Notes: a model not told the origin generated them from the letters alone. A stretch of 64,000 nt of DNA from Selaginella tamariscina (GCA_003024785.1 PUQB01000323.1:186001-250000), one strand, 5' to 3'. Shown: positions 26,500-40,671, counted from the stretch's first letter. Numbers and translations: made by a program.

Positions 26500-28750
26500 T
26501 CCGTTTTAACACTTATTTCAGGTCGTCCAAATTTTATTATAGAACTACATGAGTATTTAGCTACTCTTAGGAGTTAGAAACTAATTATCGTTTTATGGAT
26601 TTGTTGAACTCTTTAATTATTCATGAAAATATAAACGAGGAAAATGTATGTGTGCATATTATATATACATAATGTAAGTTAGGGATGGTTTTGAAGTTAA
26701 TGATTAATTTATATGATTTAAAATGAGTTTTAAAGTTTAAATAATTTGCTTATATCTTCAAATCACAAATGATTGCGCAAGTAAATTAGTAAACTTTAGA
26801 TGATTTTATAGATTCTGTAAATTTCACTTGTAGGAAATAGATTTATTTTATAGAGCTTGCCACTCTTTTCATTAAACCAATTAAACCGTAGCGTAATTAC
26901 GTTTTTCAACCACATCAGGATCGCTCATAGCCTGTGTGATACATATAAAAGGCTAAATATCATACAAAACACACAGTATTTATCCCATGTAAGGCCAGAG
27001 TTCATCCTTGTGCAAGTCAACATGTTGAAGCTTCGAGCACATTTGTGATAGTATCTCTGAGAAAGTCCACAAACTGCAAAGAATGGATTTCGTGTGTGTG
27101 TATATCTTCGAGATATGAATACATATTTCTAAAGGATGCATGATGGGCACTCCTTTAAGTTGCACCCATCGAAACACATATACACACACCACGTGCACGT
27201 GTCTAAGTATATTTGCAACGTCAATAAGCAGCTGAAGTGTCATTAGTCGTAAAGCTTGGTTATTAATGTCTTCTTACTGATATCAGATATCTGTATAGAC
27301 AAATTTAAATATTCACACATACAAGTAAAGGAAAATACAAACACAATACATCAAATATGTAAAGTTCGTGCCATCCTCCGTATAATTGTGTTCCATGCTT
27401 CATTCAAGGATTATAAATAAGAACAAGACATGCTCATTGACATAACAGCATGAGATGGTAAATTCACTGCAAACCAACACCTTCAAAGGATAGATTCGTC
27501 GTATATAGTAAAATTACGTAAACTGTCCATTTGAGTTGCGTGCCTGAGCGCGAGCGTGTCTGGGTATAAATAATTATAATCAATTGATCAGTGCTAGTGA
27601 ATTCATACACCACACAAACTAGGTGTAAAAAAGAATTTACTCTAAACAAATGTTAATCAGATTTATAATCTCTTTTAAAAAAAACTTCTTAATTACATAG
27701 TATATTAAAAATTTTGTACATATTAATTACCATAATTTATTTTAGTTAATCAAAACTTATCTAAATTCATTTTTACTTAATCTTATCATTTATATAAATT
27801 TAAATATATTTATAATATGCCTTTTGTGACATGTCAAATCTTTTAAGAATTTATGCTAGTATTAAATAAAATTAAAATGAGTATTAATCTAAAAATTTAA
27901 CATTTAATTTGTTTTAAGTAGATAAAAGAAATAAACACATACAGAACATATATAGATGATTGTTTATATTGAAGAATATTTTTAAATTCTTTAATACTTG
28001 TGCGATACGAGTATATTCTAAGAATATACTAGCTAAAAGGGCCAAATATTAAAGAATTTTTCATTTATATATTTTACATTTTTTAAAAGCTTGATTAACT
28101 GATGTAATATTCAGTGTACATATACTAGCATATTCTAAGGGGAAAAAGGCACAAATGGTGTGATATACCTTACAGGTCCTGTTTCTGCGGTGATGACAAT
28201 CGACTGGACCAACTATTCTACGGAGTCCATGCCTGTATAAACAATAATTAGGGTTCTTGGTGGAGTAGGAAAGCAGGTGAGAAAGAATGGCCTAGATCCA
28301 GTATGGAAGTGCCAAGCAGATACAGTCCGCGCTGGAGCACACCTTTTTAGGGGTTTTCATGGGGTTGGGCTGGTACTCTAGTAACCAAGTGTATTTGTGA
28401 TCACATCATGGTGCTAAGTCTTGGCTTCGGCCCAAGAGAGGTTAAGTCTCGTATAATTAGTTGTACACTTGATTAGAGAGGGTGTTTTCTTTAGAATCAA
28501 GTTGAACAACTTAAGCTCATTTAGTATGAGCCTTTTTATGAGGCACTTGTGGAGCTGTTTACTTAGGGTTCTTCAAACCTAACTTTAAAAAGTTTACTTA
28601 ACAAAATATTTATATTCACCTACGGTGCACACTCGTGTCCTCATTAAATATTAATCTTAAAACTAAGATTAACTTGACTACTCAAACCCTTATGGGTTAG
28701 TCGTCGTTCAAGGCACCCCTTGTCCACCTTGTACTCCTTGATGAGGGTTA
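26500..28750. repeat. Right arm of inverted repeat 2, part 1 (26763-28751)
   Basis: From 26763 this is the reverse complement of 17372-19150, continuing at 28380 into the same repeat family as 16660-17370. AT-rich, with the DPDV-type exon fragment at 26880-26935. No intact gene. The copia element interrupts it at 28751. Confidence 0.75.
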
Positions 28751-28751
28751 T
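28747..28751. repeat. Target site duplication of the copia element, left copy
   Basis: GTTAT immediately before the LTR, repeated at 33318-33322 immediately after the other LTR. Joining the flanks gives GAGGGTTATTCTCAAGGGG, which matches the uninterrupted relative at 17031-17050. Confidence 0.9.
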
Positions 28752-28875
28752 TGTTCAGAATCTAACATAAAATCATACCTCAGTAATACAAAGTGTATAT
28801 GAACGCCTGTGCATCCATAGCCCACAAACCCTAAAATTGCTCTGTTACAATAGAGCATCAGTTTATGTCTTAACA
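28752..28875 (-). repeat. Copia 3' LTR
   Basis: 124 bp, TGTTCAG at the left end and TTAACA at the right end on the plus strand; partner at 33193-33317. The pol stop codon falls inside it. Confidence 0.93.
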
Positions 28876-31800
28876 CTCCCCTGTAAACTGGTGCTCAAAA
28901 GACTCCGAGGCCCCCTCGAACAAAGCAAACTTGTCGGGCCCAGCAGTTTGATGAGCATGTCCGCCACCATCTCATCCGTAGAAGAATGAGCCATCTTCAC
29001 CAAACCGCCTTCTATAAGCTCCCGAACGTAGTGAAACTGAATGAGCACATGCTTGGTCCATCCATGATAGACGGGGTTCTTGCTCATAACAATGCTACTC
29101 TATTGTCACACCAGCTGAACATGGGGGTTCGTTGCACTGCTCCAAGCTCTTGTAAGAGTCCCTGCATCCATGTAAGCTCATTGCATCCAAAGTGAGGGCA
29201 ATGTACTCAACCTCTGCAGACAAAAGGGCCACCACACTCTGCCTCTTGCTCCCCCATGCAAATCGAGGCCCCACACAATTTCAAAGAGTAGCTAGTGGTG
29301 GACCGAGCTCCTTTGTTTGTCCCCCAACTTGCATCAATGTAAGTGACCAGTGAGTGTCCACAGCCTAAGAAGCATAGCCGTGGTGAGGCGTTCCCTTTAG
29401 GTACCTGATACATGTTTGGCAGGCCTTCCAATGGCACAACTCGAGCATCCAAACTGGCTAAGCAGCACAATGGCATATGCTATGTCCGGTCTAGAGGAAA
29501 ACGCCAGAAACATCAAACAACCTATGAGGATGCGGTACACAATCTTAGAATCACATATCTCTCCTCTCGTCTGAGGCGAGTTCGGATTGACAGCACTGAC
29601 GAGCATGGGAGTTTCAACTGGACGGCAGTTCTGCATGCCAAACCGAGAGAAGATATTCTACTTGTATTAGCCATTTTTTGTTGCCAATGTTTCAGAGTCT
29701 TTTACAAATTAATTTATACTATTTAGATTGCACATAGTGCTGCTGGTGAATCTTCAAAGTCCCAACTTGCATATCCCGCTTAATTTGCAGGCCCAAGAAC
29801 GTCTTCACCTCTCCCATGTCCTTCATCCGAAACTGTTGTGCCAAGCTTGTTTCAACCTGCCAATCCTGTCTTCATCACCTCTAGTGATGAGGAGATCATC
29901 CACATACAAGGAACAATGATCCGTCCACGACCAACTCCCCGCACATAAACATTGGAATCACTATGTTCTCCGAAAGCCTGTCGACGCAAAGCTTCATCAA
30001 ACTTTGGTACCACACCCGAGAAGCTTGTTTGAGACCATACAAGGCCTTGTTAAGGCGCCAGGCTCGAGCTGTGTCCCCATGCCCGGGGAAAGCCTAGGGA
30101 AATGCGCATTGAAGATCTCCCCATGCAAAAACGCGGTCTTCACATCCAACTGGTGCACTTGCCAGCTCCTGGCGTTAGCAAGTGCCAAGAGTGCGCGGAC
30201 ACTAGGCAATTTCACCACAGGCAAAAAAGTCTCCTCATAGTCAACTCCTCGCACCTGGGTGAAGCCTTTTGCCACGAGTCTGGCTTTGTGTCTGACATCC
30301 CCAGTCAGGGATCCACTGTCCGCTTGAAGACCCACTTGTAGTCAACAAGTCGACGTTGGTGTGGGGCAGCACACCTTCGAATGTGCAATTCTGCACTTGT
30401 GCATCCACTTCGTCCTGAATGGCCCGCTTCCACTCAAGAGACTTCGCTCCGATCACCGCATCTTCAAAGGTGGAGGGAACCTTCTCATCCACAAACATGC
30501 ACATCTCACTTCCTCATCAAGTAGAGAAGTGGCATCTTCCAACACCTTGCGAGAAGGCACTCTCGTGCGTGGTCTCTGGAGCTACCACAGGATCCGGCAT
30601 GCCCACGGCGAGGACATGAGGAGGTCGATCAACCTGCTGCTCCTGGCTGCTCAGGTGCCAACTGCTCATGACATCAACTGGTTGCTCCGGTGCCTGCCGC
30701 TCAGCTGTTCAGGTGCCAGCTGCTCATGGACATCAGCATCACCTTGATCACCTCGAGCATCACCTGGCAGTTGCTCCCCAGGGCATCAAGGCCATGGTCT
30801 TCCCCTACGTCCACAAAACCAACTGGGATTAGGGGAGCCAACAAGTCATCGTCAATGAAGGAGTCCACAAGTTGTTCCGTGGAACGACACCATGTGAGGT
30901 CATCCTCAACAAACACCACATCGTGCTGATGATGGTGCATTTGTCCACCGGGTTCACATAGCCTGTATGCTTTCCGACGCCGTTCATCATCTTGTGCATA
31001 GCCAACAAAGATCAACTTCTGGCTCTTGGGGTCCAGCTTCTTCCGCAGCTGGTCAGGAATATGGGCATACGCTGTGCAACCAAACACCCTGAGTGGGATA
31101 CATCAGGCTTCAGACCCGTCCATGCTTCCTCAGGTGTCTTGCCTTTCAATGCCACAGTTGGCAACCGGTTCTGAACATGCATGGCTACCGCAATAGCCTC
31201 CTGCCAAAACTCCTTGCCCAAATGTGCATGAGCAAGAAGGCTGTGCTGCATTCACCAGCGTCCGGTTCTTCCTCTCAGCCACGCCATTCTGTTGGGAGGT
31301 GTATGGTGGTGACGTGGTGTTGAATACACAATGGTGGAGTTAAGGTATTCCTTGCCACCGTGTGCGCAAGGCCTTAAGCTTCTTGCCAACTTGAGTTTCC
31401 ACCGCTCTGTACACGCGGAAGGCCTCCACCATCTCACTTTTACGACGTAGGAAGAAAAGTTTGGTGAGGCGACTGAAGTCATCAATGAACGTAAGAACGT
31501 AACGTGCGCCAAAATGACTCGGACGTCCATGGGCCCACACAGGTCGGAGTGCACCAGCTCCAAGAGCTCTGAAGAGCGGTGCTTTGAAGATCCAAAACTT
31601 CGGATGATGTTTGCCCAACACACATGACTCACAAAATGCATGTGAAAAACCAGGCCTCAGATCCAGCCCTTCCACCATGCAGTTGGACACAAGCTCGTGC
31701 AGTGCCTTGTGATTTGCATGACCCAACCGGCAATGCCACAAATAGGCATCTGCACCAACGACGTTCTCAGCGGCTGCAGCAAGATGAGGGTGTGAGAGAA

Positions 31801-33131
31801 TCTCATACAAGTTTCCACATCGCCTGGCGTGGAGAACTTTCCTCCCAGTCACACGGAAATCCAACTTGTCATATAAATCTGCACCATGACTAGTAAACAC
31901 GATCGACTTCCCGTCGTCACACAACCTTGCCACCGACATAAGGTTTTTCTGCATGCCTGGGACGTGCAAGGCGTCTTTGAATCATCTCCCCACCGTCCTG
32001 AAGTGGGAGTGTCAAAGTGCCTCGACCACAATGTCCAATCGGGCATTGTTCCCCAACACCACACCACTACTTCTTTGAACTGGGATATACTGTTCAAACA
32101 TCAACTTGTTATTAGTCATGAGGCTAGTACAACCTGAATCAAGCACCCAGAGTGCATCTTCCCGCTGCTCTCAGCATTGAGGGACTCCTCCACTACGAAG
32201 GACTCTTCTTCCCATTCACCTTCTTCACTTTCAACACCGACATTAGCCTTCCCATCTGCATGGGGGCAGTCCCTACCCCAGTGTCCAAACCCTCGGCATA
32301 TCTTGCATTGGTCATGGCCAAGCCGACCTCCTGTCCTCGACCTCTGCGTCCTCGTGCGCCCTTCTCCGGTTCCCCTTTGAAAGCTGCTCCACGTCCACCT
32401 CGGCCACCCAAGCATTGCCATGGGCTAGAGGCGCAAGGGTGCAACAGCATCACGCCCACCAGCTCATGCGGGAACCCGTCGCTTGGCATACATGACTTCA
32501 TGCAAAGCATTGGTTTTGGCCTTCTCCTTGCGGAGCAAGGCTGTGGCCACAAGCTTGGCCACCACCGTTTCAAATGTGAGATTGTCCTCACGATTAAGAG
32601 CCTCGACATCCCTGTCCCACTGAGCAGGGAGGGATCGGTAGAGCTTCACCTTTTGCATGGAATCCGGGATGATATGCTCGTCCCCTTGGCAGCAAGTTCA
32701 GCAAAGAGCCAACTCAACTTGTCCGCATGCTCCTACATGTCTCCATCTTCATCGTAGACACAAGCCTCAAGCTCCAAGTGGATCCGCATGACTTCCATAT
32801 CGGTCCTTTTTCCGTAGTGTCCAAAATCCACTTCCAGACTTCAGCAGGGGACTTGTCAGTATCCACCTTGAGCATAATCCCCGGGCTGAAGTAAGTGCAA
32901 GTTAGGCCACGGCATGCTTAGCCCGCACTTTCCACTCCTGGTGGTTAAAAGGTCTCATTGGAGTTGCCCTCCGGCGGCTTCGGGTCAGTCCCGGACGAGC
33001 CCAAAAAACTCCTCTAAACATGCAGCCAAGTCTCTTCATCAACTTCTTCCACAGCAGAAAATTCTGCCCCTTGACACACAAAGGGTTTGCTCCACATGAG
33101 CTTCCAGAGAATCCTCACCAAATTCGGCCAT
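28870..33131 (-). CDS. Copia gag-pol, frameshifted
   Basis: Begins at ATG 33131 (MAEFGEDSLEAHVEQ). Recognisable in order: gag with a CCHC knuckle (CKICRGFGHWGRDC) at 32266-32307; aspartic protease ALWVLDSGC near 32145; integrase zinc segment WHCRLGH to CVLGK at about 31756-31610 and core HSDLCGP near 31566; reverse transcriptase KARLVAKGFTQ near 30290, LDVKTAFLHGE near 30130 and YVDD near 29895; RNase H DASWG near 29340; and a terminal VADMLIK segment near 28950. Reading needs many frame changes (for example near 32610, 32420, 31970, 31250, 30340, 29480, 28930), so this copy is inactive as read. The final codons overlap the purine tract and the TAA lies in the LTR (28870-28872). Confidence 0.85.
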
Positions 33132-33180
33132 GGCCTCTCACTAGGCTACATTACACATCTGCCCGCCCAAATCGGAAGCG

Positions 33181-33192
33181 GCTCTGATACCA
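33181..33192 (-). promoter_or_regulatory. Copia primer binding site (initiator tRNA-Met)
   Basis: TGGTATCAGAGC on the minus strand directly abuts the 5' LTR end at 33193. This is the common primer site of plant copia elements. Confidence 0.93.
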
Positions 33193-33317
33193 TGTTCAGA
33201 ATTTAACATAAAATCATACTTCAGTAACACGAAGTGTATACAAACGCATGTGCATCCATAGCCCACAAACCCTAAAACTGCTCTATTACAGTAGAGCAAT
33301 CAGTTTATGTCTCAACA
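33193..33317 (-). repeat. Copia 5' LTR
   Basis: 125 bp, followed on the plus strand by target duplication GTTAT at 33318-33322. Confidence 0.93.
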
Positions 33318-34257
33318 GTTATTCTCAAGGGGTAAGTCACTATACATTGCTTTGTCATGAGATATGTGCAAGGCATGTCTCCTTAACGAAGTTGGGACAT
33401 GAGTCTATTTAGGTTTTGGGTGGATCATAAAATTTACTCAAGTTGTCCTTAAAGGTTCAGAGGATAGTCATTTTAAAGGACCTAGGTACGATCTTAAGTT
33501 TTGTGCCTATTTAGGCATTTGAATTTTGCTCTAAAGGTTGTATTAAAAGACTTGGTGTTGCTTACATAGAAATTAATGTTGAAAGGTCACGTGTTGATAT
33601 GTGTTAACTCTTCAAGTTAAAATTTAATAAAAATTGTTATTGAACCCATAGTTTTGCTTCTGATTCTTAGTATTTATGGTTATTCTTTACAAATTTGCTA
33701 GTAATTTTTTAATATAAACTAATACTTATTAGTCATCCTCATGCTTTCTTTAATGTGCTTACTAAGAAGCTTAATATTAAATACAACCATAGGGCAAATG
33801 CCACATTAGTAATAAAACTTCCACACAATTTCATTCAATAAATCTTAGCATGTCCGTAATCAACTATAACAAATAAATAAATAAAAAATAAACTTATGTA
33901 ATATTAAGAAAGGACTCTTTTCCATTATTTAAAATTTATGAAGTGTTATTGTCAAATCTTAAATTGTAACGGTTCAACTAAACTGTATAATAAATGAAAA
34001 TTTTTAATTTGAATTGTAAAATCGGATGTAAATGTAAGATCTGTTACCCACGGGAAGTCGGTTAAACTTATGACCAAACTAGCCAAGAATGCAACAGATC
34101 ACGATAAAATGGTACACCCAGTGAGCAATACTAAGGTTAAGTTGCACTCAAATAATAATTTTCTTATTGGACATTCACGACGACCCCAACTGGAACGGGG
34201 GATTTATGAAGTTTACTAAAGTAAATATGGAGTTGTACGCTGGTTGTGTCAAGTAGA
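33318..34257. repeat. Inverted repeat 2 right arm, part 2, passing into the dirigent-bearing repeat
   Basis: 33318-33771 completes the right arm. From about 33640 the sequence also matches 41180-41640 (GTTTTGCTTCTGATTCT, ATACAACCAT-GGGC, CACGATAAAATGGTA), the region leading into the damaged dirigent copy at 42 kb. So both repeat families share this segment. Confidence 0.7.
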
Positions 34258-34400
34258 TTATCTTCCTGGGTCAAGCAACCGTTGTATCTGCTCCGTTTCT
34301 CCAGCCAGTGATTGGTTACAGACAATGTTGAGTCGCAGTTGCTAGAGTCCAGGTTATTAAGTAGAATGCATCTTATATAATTATCAAAGTTGCAGTAATG
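34258..34400 (+). pseudogene. Dirigent-like gene remnant (3' third only)
   Basis: TAGATTATCTTCCTGGGTCA to TTATCAAAGTTGCAG matches the last part of the dirigent gene at 42365-42515. The first two thirds are missing and GTTGAGTCGCAG has lost a base. A non-functional fragment in direct orientation to the 42 kb copy. Confidence 0.8.
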
Positions 34401-37400
34401 TTAATTGCACTTAAAGTGAAATTCAAATGAATATAATAAAATCCACCTGAAATCATTAATATAACTTAAACACTCTAAAAAGTACTTATAGATTCAAAAC
34501 ACAGTATTTGTTTAATAGTTTTTGAATATGAATAATATAAATATTGTATATAAGGTTAATTATTTATGACAACTTTATTTTTGGTGAAATTAAGAAATAC
34601 ATTGTAATTAAATATCGAATATAAATATTAAAATTTAAAGAAATATTATGTTAATTGATTAATAAGAATTATTCTTATATTGAGAGGATAAAAGTATTTT
34701 AAAATAGTATTTCTAATTATTTAATTATTAAATAATTTGTAATTATAATTATAGTTAATGTTCCCTCTCCTTATGCATTTTATCTATAACACTGTTGGAT
34801 AAAAATATCCATTTTCTAAAAGGTAATAAGTCAAAAATAAAAATCCATTTCTAAGAAGTTTGAAGGACAAGAAGGATAATTTTATAATTAATAAAACTTC
34901 ACATAAGCAATCTAATGGACATGTTTTATTATATTAAGAGAAAATTACATTTATATCCTTGAAATTTATCATATTAATATATATTTTAAAAGTTTTATAT
35001 TTACATATATACCTCTCTAAAAGTTTTAATTTACATATATTCCCTTAAAAACTTTATATATCAAAATATACCTTTTTAAATATCAATATTAAAAATATAA
35101 TTTTATTTAATATATTACAAAGGAAATAATTAAAGTTTTTAAGTGTTAAATGTTAAAAATGTCATAGAAAAATGGAATATTTTAAAAATAATTATATATA
35201 TTGTGATATATATGTTTAACAGGTTGTATTTGGATTTAAATATAAAAATACAAATTATAAATTTTTATTAATTTTTTAAAAATTTTTTAATTTTTAATTC
35301 TAAAATTTATGAAGTTTTTTAAATTAAAGTTAAAAGGGTATTAAGTAAATATAAATTCTAATTGAAATTAGTTAATTCATAATATTTAAATTAAAATCAT
35401 AAACATATATAGAAATATTTTTAGTTAATTTTGTTATATAGAAATATAAAAGTATATACGTAATATGATAAATTTCAAAGGGTATAAATGATAACTAATC
35501 TAGATTTTATATGCACAAAGTAAATATAAGTTTAAAATTGTATTTAATATAAATTATTATCTTATTATAGAATATTGCAATTAAAAAATAAAAATAAAGA
35601 ATTAAAATTTAAATACACCATTTTATTTAGCACAAAACTCACGACTTACATTAAATAATACATTATTTCTTCTTTTCTTTTATTTAAATTAAGAAGTTGT
35701 GTTATATTATTATAGTAAATAGAAAGTTGTGTTCTTATTTCTCATGTACCATAACACCATAAATAAATGTATAATTTCAAAACTTTATATCTCAACTTTC
35801 AAAGGCAAATTTGTAATTTTCTTTGATAAATGGGTCTTATGATGAGTAGGACACTTGCCTCCCTTTAAAATATGTCTATAAAAAAATTGAAGAGGAAATT
35901 AACATTTACCCTAATTCCAAAGGGTTTCTTGTGTATGGCTTTTTAAATTTTAATTAAATTTTCTTATTTGCACAATATAAATTAGATTCTTTTTGAAATG
36001 TAAATAAAAATTAATGCATTCACAATGTTTATAAATATAAATTATTTTAATTTATCTATAAGGATTTTCCCTACATGTCATAACAAATAGTTATTAAATC
36101 CGTCTTAAATTATTAGAATAAGGGGTCGATTCTACAAATTAACCAATTCCAAAATAAATATTAATCTATAAAAATAATTTTTTATAGCAATTTTATTTTA
36201 TTGATAGATCCATCAAGTATAGTTTGACAAGAAATATACCATTAACTAGGTACCATAATGATATGAAACGAGATGACACAGAGCGAAGTCTTCAAATGTT
36301 CACATGTGAAATGGAAACAAGAATTTACTGAAAGTGTTCATATTTACTATAATGTAATTAAGTCCATGTTGGCTAGTTTAACTCAACAAATTAAACACTT
36401 TTATGCTTGACTTTGTGTAGCGGAATTGACTTAATTACCGAAATATTACTTAATTAAAATACAATATGGTCGATATAATAAAATAAATAAAGAGACTTAG
36501 TAATTGTGTGATTGTAGCAAATATCCACCCATGTCAAATTATATATGACAATATTAAAATGGCTAAATTAAATAACTTAATAATAACACATAGGCAATAA
36601 ATACTTCCACTATATAATGAACAATATATATATTATTGATGTATAATTAATTTTCAATCATAGGTTTTTATAGAAAAATTATAGTTTATTAAGCATGTTT
36701 AAAAGTAAACAATAACCTCATATAAAACAATTACTTCATTAAACTACATTACTTGATGAGCCATTAAAGCACACATTAATAAATACATGTGCAATTTATG
36801 AGTATTACTATTTCTGGGGGAAAGATTAGGAAAAACATAAGAAACCCTAATGAAAACAAGATTAAGAAAAAATAACATGAATTTCTTGTGTCAACTCTTT
36901 TCCGTATAAAAAACTTTGTAAGCCATTCACAAGACATTGTGAATGCATTAATTTGCATGTTCAAATCCCATGTAAGTAAATAAAATTTAATTTACATTTT
37001 TTTAAAAAAAAAACCCTTAGGAATTAGGGTAAATAATAATTTCTTAAGATAAAAAAATGCAAGGGTGTCTTTAGTGCTAAGGTCCTCAAATACATGGCCG
37101 TGCCTTGAGTTTTTATACATTACACAAATTTGTTTACATGTATAATATTGTATCACAATGAACATACTCTTAATTTAATACATTGTTAAATGTAGTTATA
37201 AAATTAATCAATAATTCAAAAGTTCGATGGGTTTTGAACTATATATAACAATATATATTGATAAATATATAAATTTATATATCATATTTTAAAATTAAAT
37301 TATTATTAAGATATTCTATGTTTCACACATTATCATTTAATTACATGTATACATATTCTACATATAAATATAATTTAAAATAATTATATTTACAAGATGA

Positions 37401-40400
37401 AACATATATCTTTTTATCTTTCATATCTTTTGTTAAACAAAAATAAAAATTAATACTACTTACTAATTAAGGAGATACACATAAATATATTTGGATTGAT
37501 AGATTTATGTGAGTTTAATTTTTTCTTAATAACAAAAGTAAGGTATATTAATATATATATAATGAATTGGTTAACAAATATAAGCTTTCCATTCAAATGT
37601 GAAGCAATATTTTAAAATTACACATTCAAAATTTAAAATATATATTATATATTTATGTATGTTTTATATTTAATTAAATATTAATAAAAAATAAAACTAA
37701 GGAAGTGGAGTATATGTTAGTTTTTCAAAACATATGACAATTTTGATATATATTTGAGTAACATAAATAACACGATAAGGAATTTCATATTTTTTAATGT
37801 ATGTGAATATTAAATAAATGGTTAATGTGAAACTTAATATCTAGAGATTATATAAAATATATATACATATTAAGATTTAAGTGATAAAACTTCCATTTTA
37901 ACACTCTAACACATATAAACAAAATTATAACTCATATATAATTTTTATAAATTGTCAAACTCCCTTTTTTAATTTGTTAAGCTGGTTTTAATATGTTATT
38001 TTTATTGTTTTAACTTATTGAATTTATTTGTTCTTCCTATTATTATGAATTATGTTTTTTTAATTGTAATGAATTAATATTTTCTTTTACAATTGGACAT
38101 CACAAGAAAAATTATAAAATTTTAATACACAATATTGATATGTATATATATATATAATATCACAATAAGTAAAAAATGTCATAAAATCGTCAAGACTTTA
38201 AAAAGGTTGAAGATTGAAACTATGCAGCACAAAATAAAATTTAAAAAGTACAAGAGAGAGATCAAGCACAAATAACTATGCAATATTAAGTGGTTAATTT
38301 TTTCATTTGTCACGGTTGTGAAGCTATGGTTAATCTCTCATCAATATTCTCTATTGCATTTACTATAAATATCCATGTCATTGATGGGAAAAGGAAGAGA
38401 AAAGAATTAACAAGAAAAGAAAGAGAATAGAAAGGTAAGTGAGAAGAAAAATCAAAGCAGATAAAAGAAAGATTTTAAAAAGTTAAAGAATGAAATTATG
38501 CAACACAAAATAAAGTTTAAGAAGTACAAAGCGCAAAGAGCTGCTCAGAAAGCTATCCCTTTAACCCAATTATTATTATTAATTTAGTGAGTCTAGACTT
38601 GACCCAATTATTATTTTTAATATGGTGAATTTATTTTTAAGCACCCACGTCATGTATGTCATGTCACATGGGGTTTAAAATTTTAGGATGGCCGTTGATG
38701 GGGTTCAATAACCTGATGAGTGCCATATAGGTTTAGGATTTAGATTAATCATTAATGAGGTTCAACGCCCCAATAATGCCATAGATTTAAAATGATTGTT
38801 GATAAGATTCAATAGCCCCAATACTACCACATGAATTTAAGATTTAAGATAAATGTTGATGAGTTGTTTATGATAGACACCCACACCCACACCAACACCA
38901 ACACCCACACACACACATAATAACTTATTATATAAGTGTCATAATTTAAAAAAAAAAAAAAAAATTTAAGCAAAGCAATTAAAACATATAAATTACTCAC
39001 ATGGCTAGTTATGTGGGTAACTAATGAGAGTAATTAATCATGGATAATTAACATTTTTGTAGGTACATTCCAACAAATTTTTGTCTTAATTAGTTTTTTT
39101 TTCCTCATAGATTTAACTTACTTATTTATGTGGTGTGGAAAACTTTTAATTAAGTGAATAATCGATGTGAGTTAACTTATAGTGATAACTAATGTGTATA
39201 TTTCAAAAAGTTTTAAGTATTCATAAGTTATTCATGTTGATTTGGTCAACTTATTCATGTGGGGCAATTTATGGATATAGAGTAACTTAAACACTATATG
39301 GAGTTTTTTATAAAAGATTGTTTAAATTTAAAAAACAATATAAATGAACCAAATGAAAATGAAATTAATTTTATAATTGGTAAAAAATACACTTGTTCTT
39401 TGTAAAGTGGTATCACTAATTAAGATCACAAGAACACTTATTTTACATACTTTATGATCTTTTGATTTATAAATCTTAAATTCAAAAATGAATTACTATG
39501 ACTCTAACAATTCCTTATATAATAATATAATAATAAATATTGTCATATATTATAGGTTGTCCTTAGACTAGTTACATAAGTTTGAAATTAACAAATTTTA
39601 TATAACTCCTTATATCAACTATTCATAAAAAAAAAAAAATTCACTCATTCAAACATTAGTTGCCCACTTTCATTATATACTAGCTCATACGTGCATAAGA
39701 ATAAATTACCCATTGTCTTCATATATTAAGTGAAACATACATCAGTTGCCCACATATTTTATAAACATTGAAAAATTTAAAACTTGAATTATAATAACAA
39801 ACCATATTTATCCTAACCCATGCTATGTTGTATCCTTCAAAAGTCAACTTTGTGTGCTTAGCATTGTTTATTTCTTTTCATTTAAACCATCTTTAACTGC
39901 AACAAAAATTTATTAAAGAGTCTACACTCATTTATGAAAGTGAGCTCCATGTTTGTACCAAATCCAAACGAAGCTATGACAATCATACTCCATTTTGTGA
40001 CCAAGGTAAACTTACATCTTCAACACAACATTTTGATTCATATTTCAGTTTTTTTTATGTTAATAAGCCCTAGGTGTAATAAGAAATAGGCCGCTTAATG
40101 CACTTGATATCTAATGATGGTCCGGTCTTCCTTGCCTTCGATAAAACACAATGTTAGGTTATTCATATAAATAAAGTTATTTATATGAATTAAGTTACCC
40201 GCAATAATATAAAGTTACTCATAAAAATGAAGTATATGCTCACGACCAAAAAGAAATATTAGTTATTAATGCATATAAAATTAAAAATTAACTATACATA
40301 ATACAACACACACACAAGCTCACCAGAACTAGTGTTCTTTTTTTTTTTTACAGACTTGCTCCCTTTATTTTATCACTTTTAACTTATTCTCTTTCTTTTC

Positions 40401-40600
40401 ATCACTTTTATACTTGTTCCTTTTCTCTTCATCCTTTTCGACTCTATAAGTACACATAAGTTAATTGTAATTAGTTGCCCATAAGCAAATCACTTGTTCG
40501 CATGTAATAATCATACAACGGCTATATATTATTATATGAACCATTGAAATTTTATTAATATATATGAACCTTGAAACATTTATTCTTTTAAATCTCTTCA
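34400..40600. other. Long AT-rich region without recognised genes
   Basis: Mostly A/T runs. Seen within it: two diverged copies of a segment at 38190-38270 and 38465-38545 (AACACAAAATAAA, GTACAA); a CACACC-type minisatellite at 38876-38920; poly(A) at 38950-38964; and at 40065-40125 a copy of the repeat seen at 9625-9690. All longer reading frames are low complexity and not credible. Confidence 0.6.
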
Positions 40601-40638
40601 TGCCCTTCTGTAAAGGTTTTATCTTTTAATATACTCCT

Positions 40639-40671
<33 letters not shown>

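Larger units (their letters stand above)
28752..33317 (-). mobile_element. Complete Ty1/copia retrotransposon
   Basis: A 4.57 kb element transcribed leftward, with short LTRs (28752-28875 and 33193-33317) and a GTTAT target duplication. The primer site next to the upstream LTR is TGGTATCAGAGC (33181-33192 on the minus strand), complementary to plant initiator tRNA-Met. The purine tract CAGGGGAG abuts the downstream LTR. The LTRs differ at 11 substitutions and one indel, 10 of the substitutions being transitions, so the insertion is old. Domain order gag, protease, integrase, RT, RNase H is diagnostic of copia. The coding frame is broken in several places. Confidence 0.95.

Noticed and set aside
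38876..38920. G-quadruplex on the minus strand
   Set aside because: The runs of three C are too few and the array is mainly CACACC; simple repeat.
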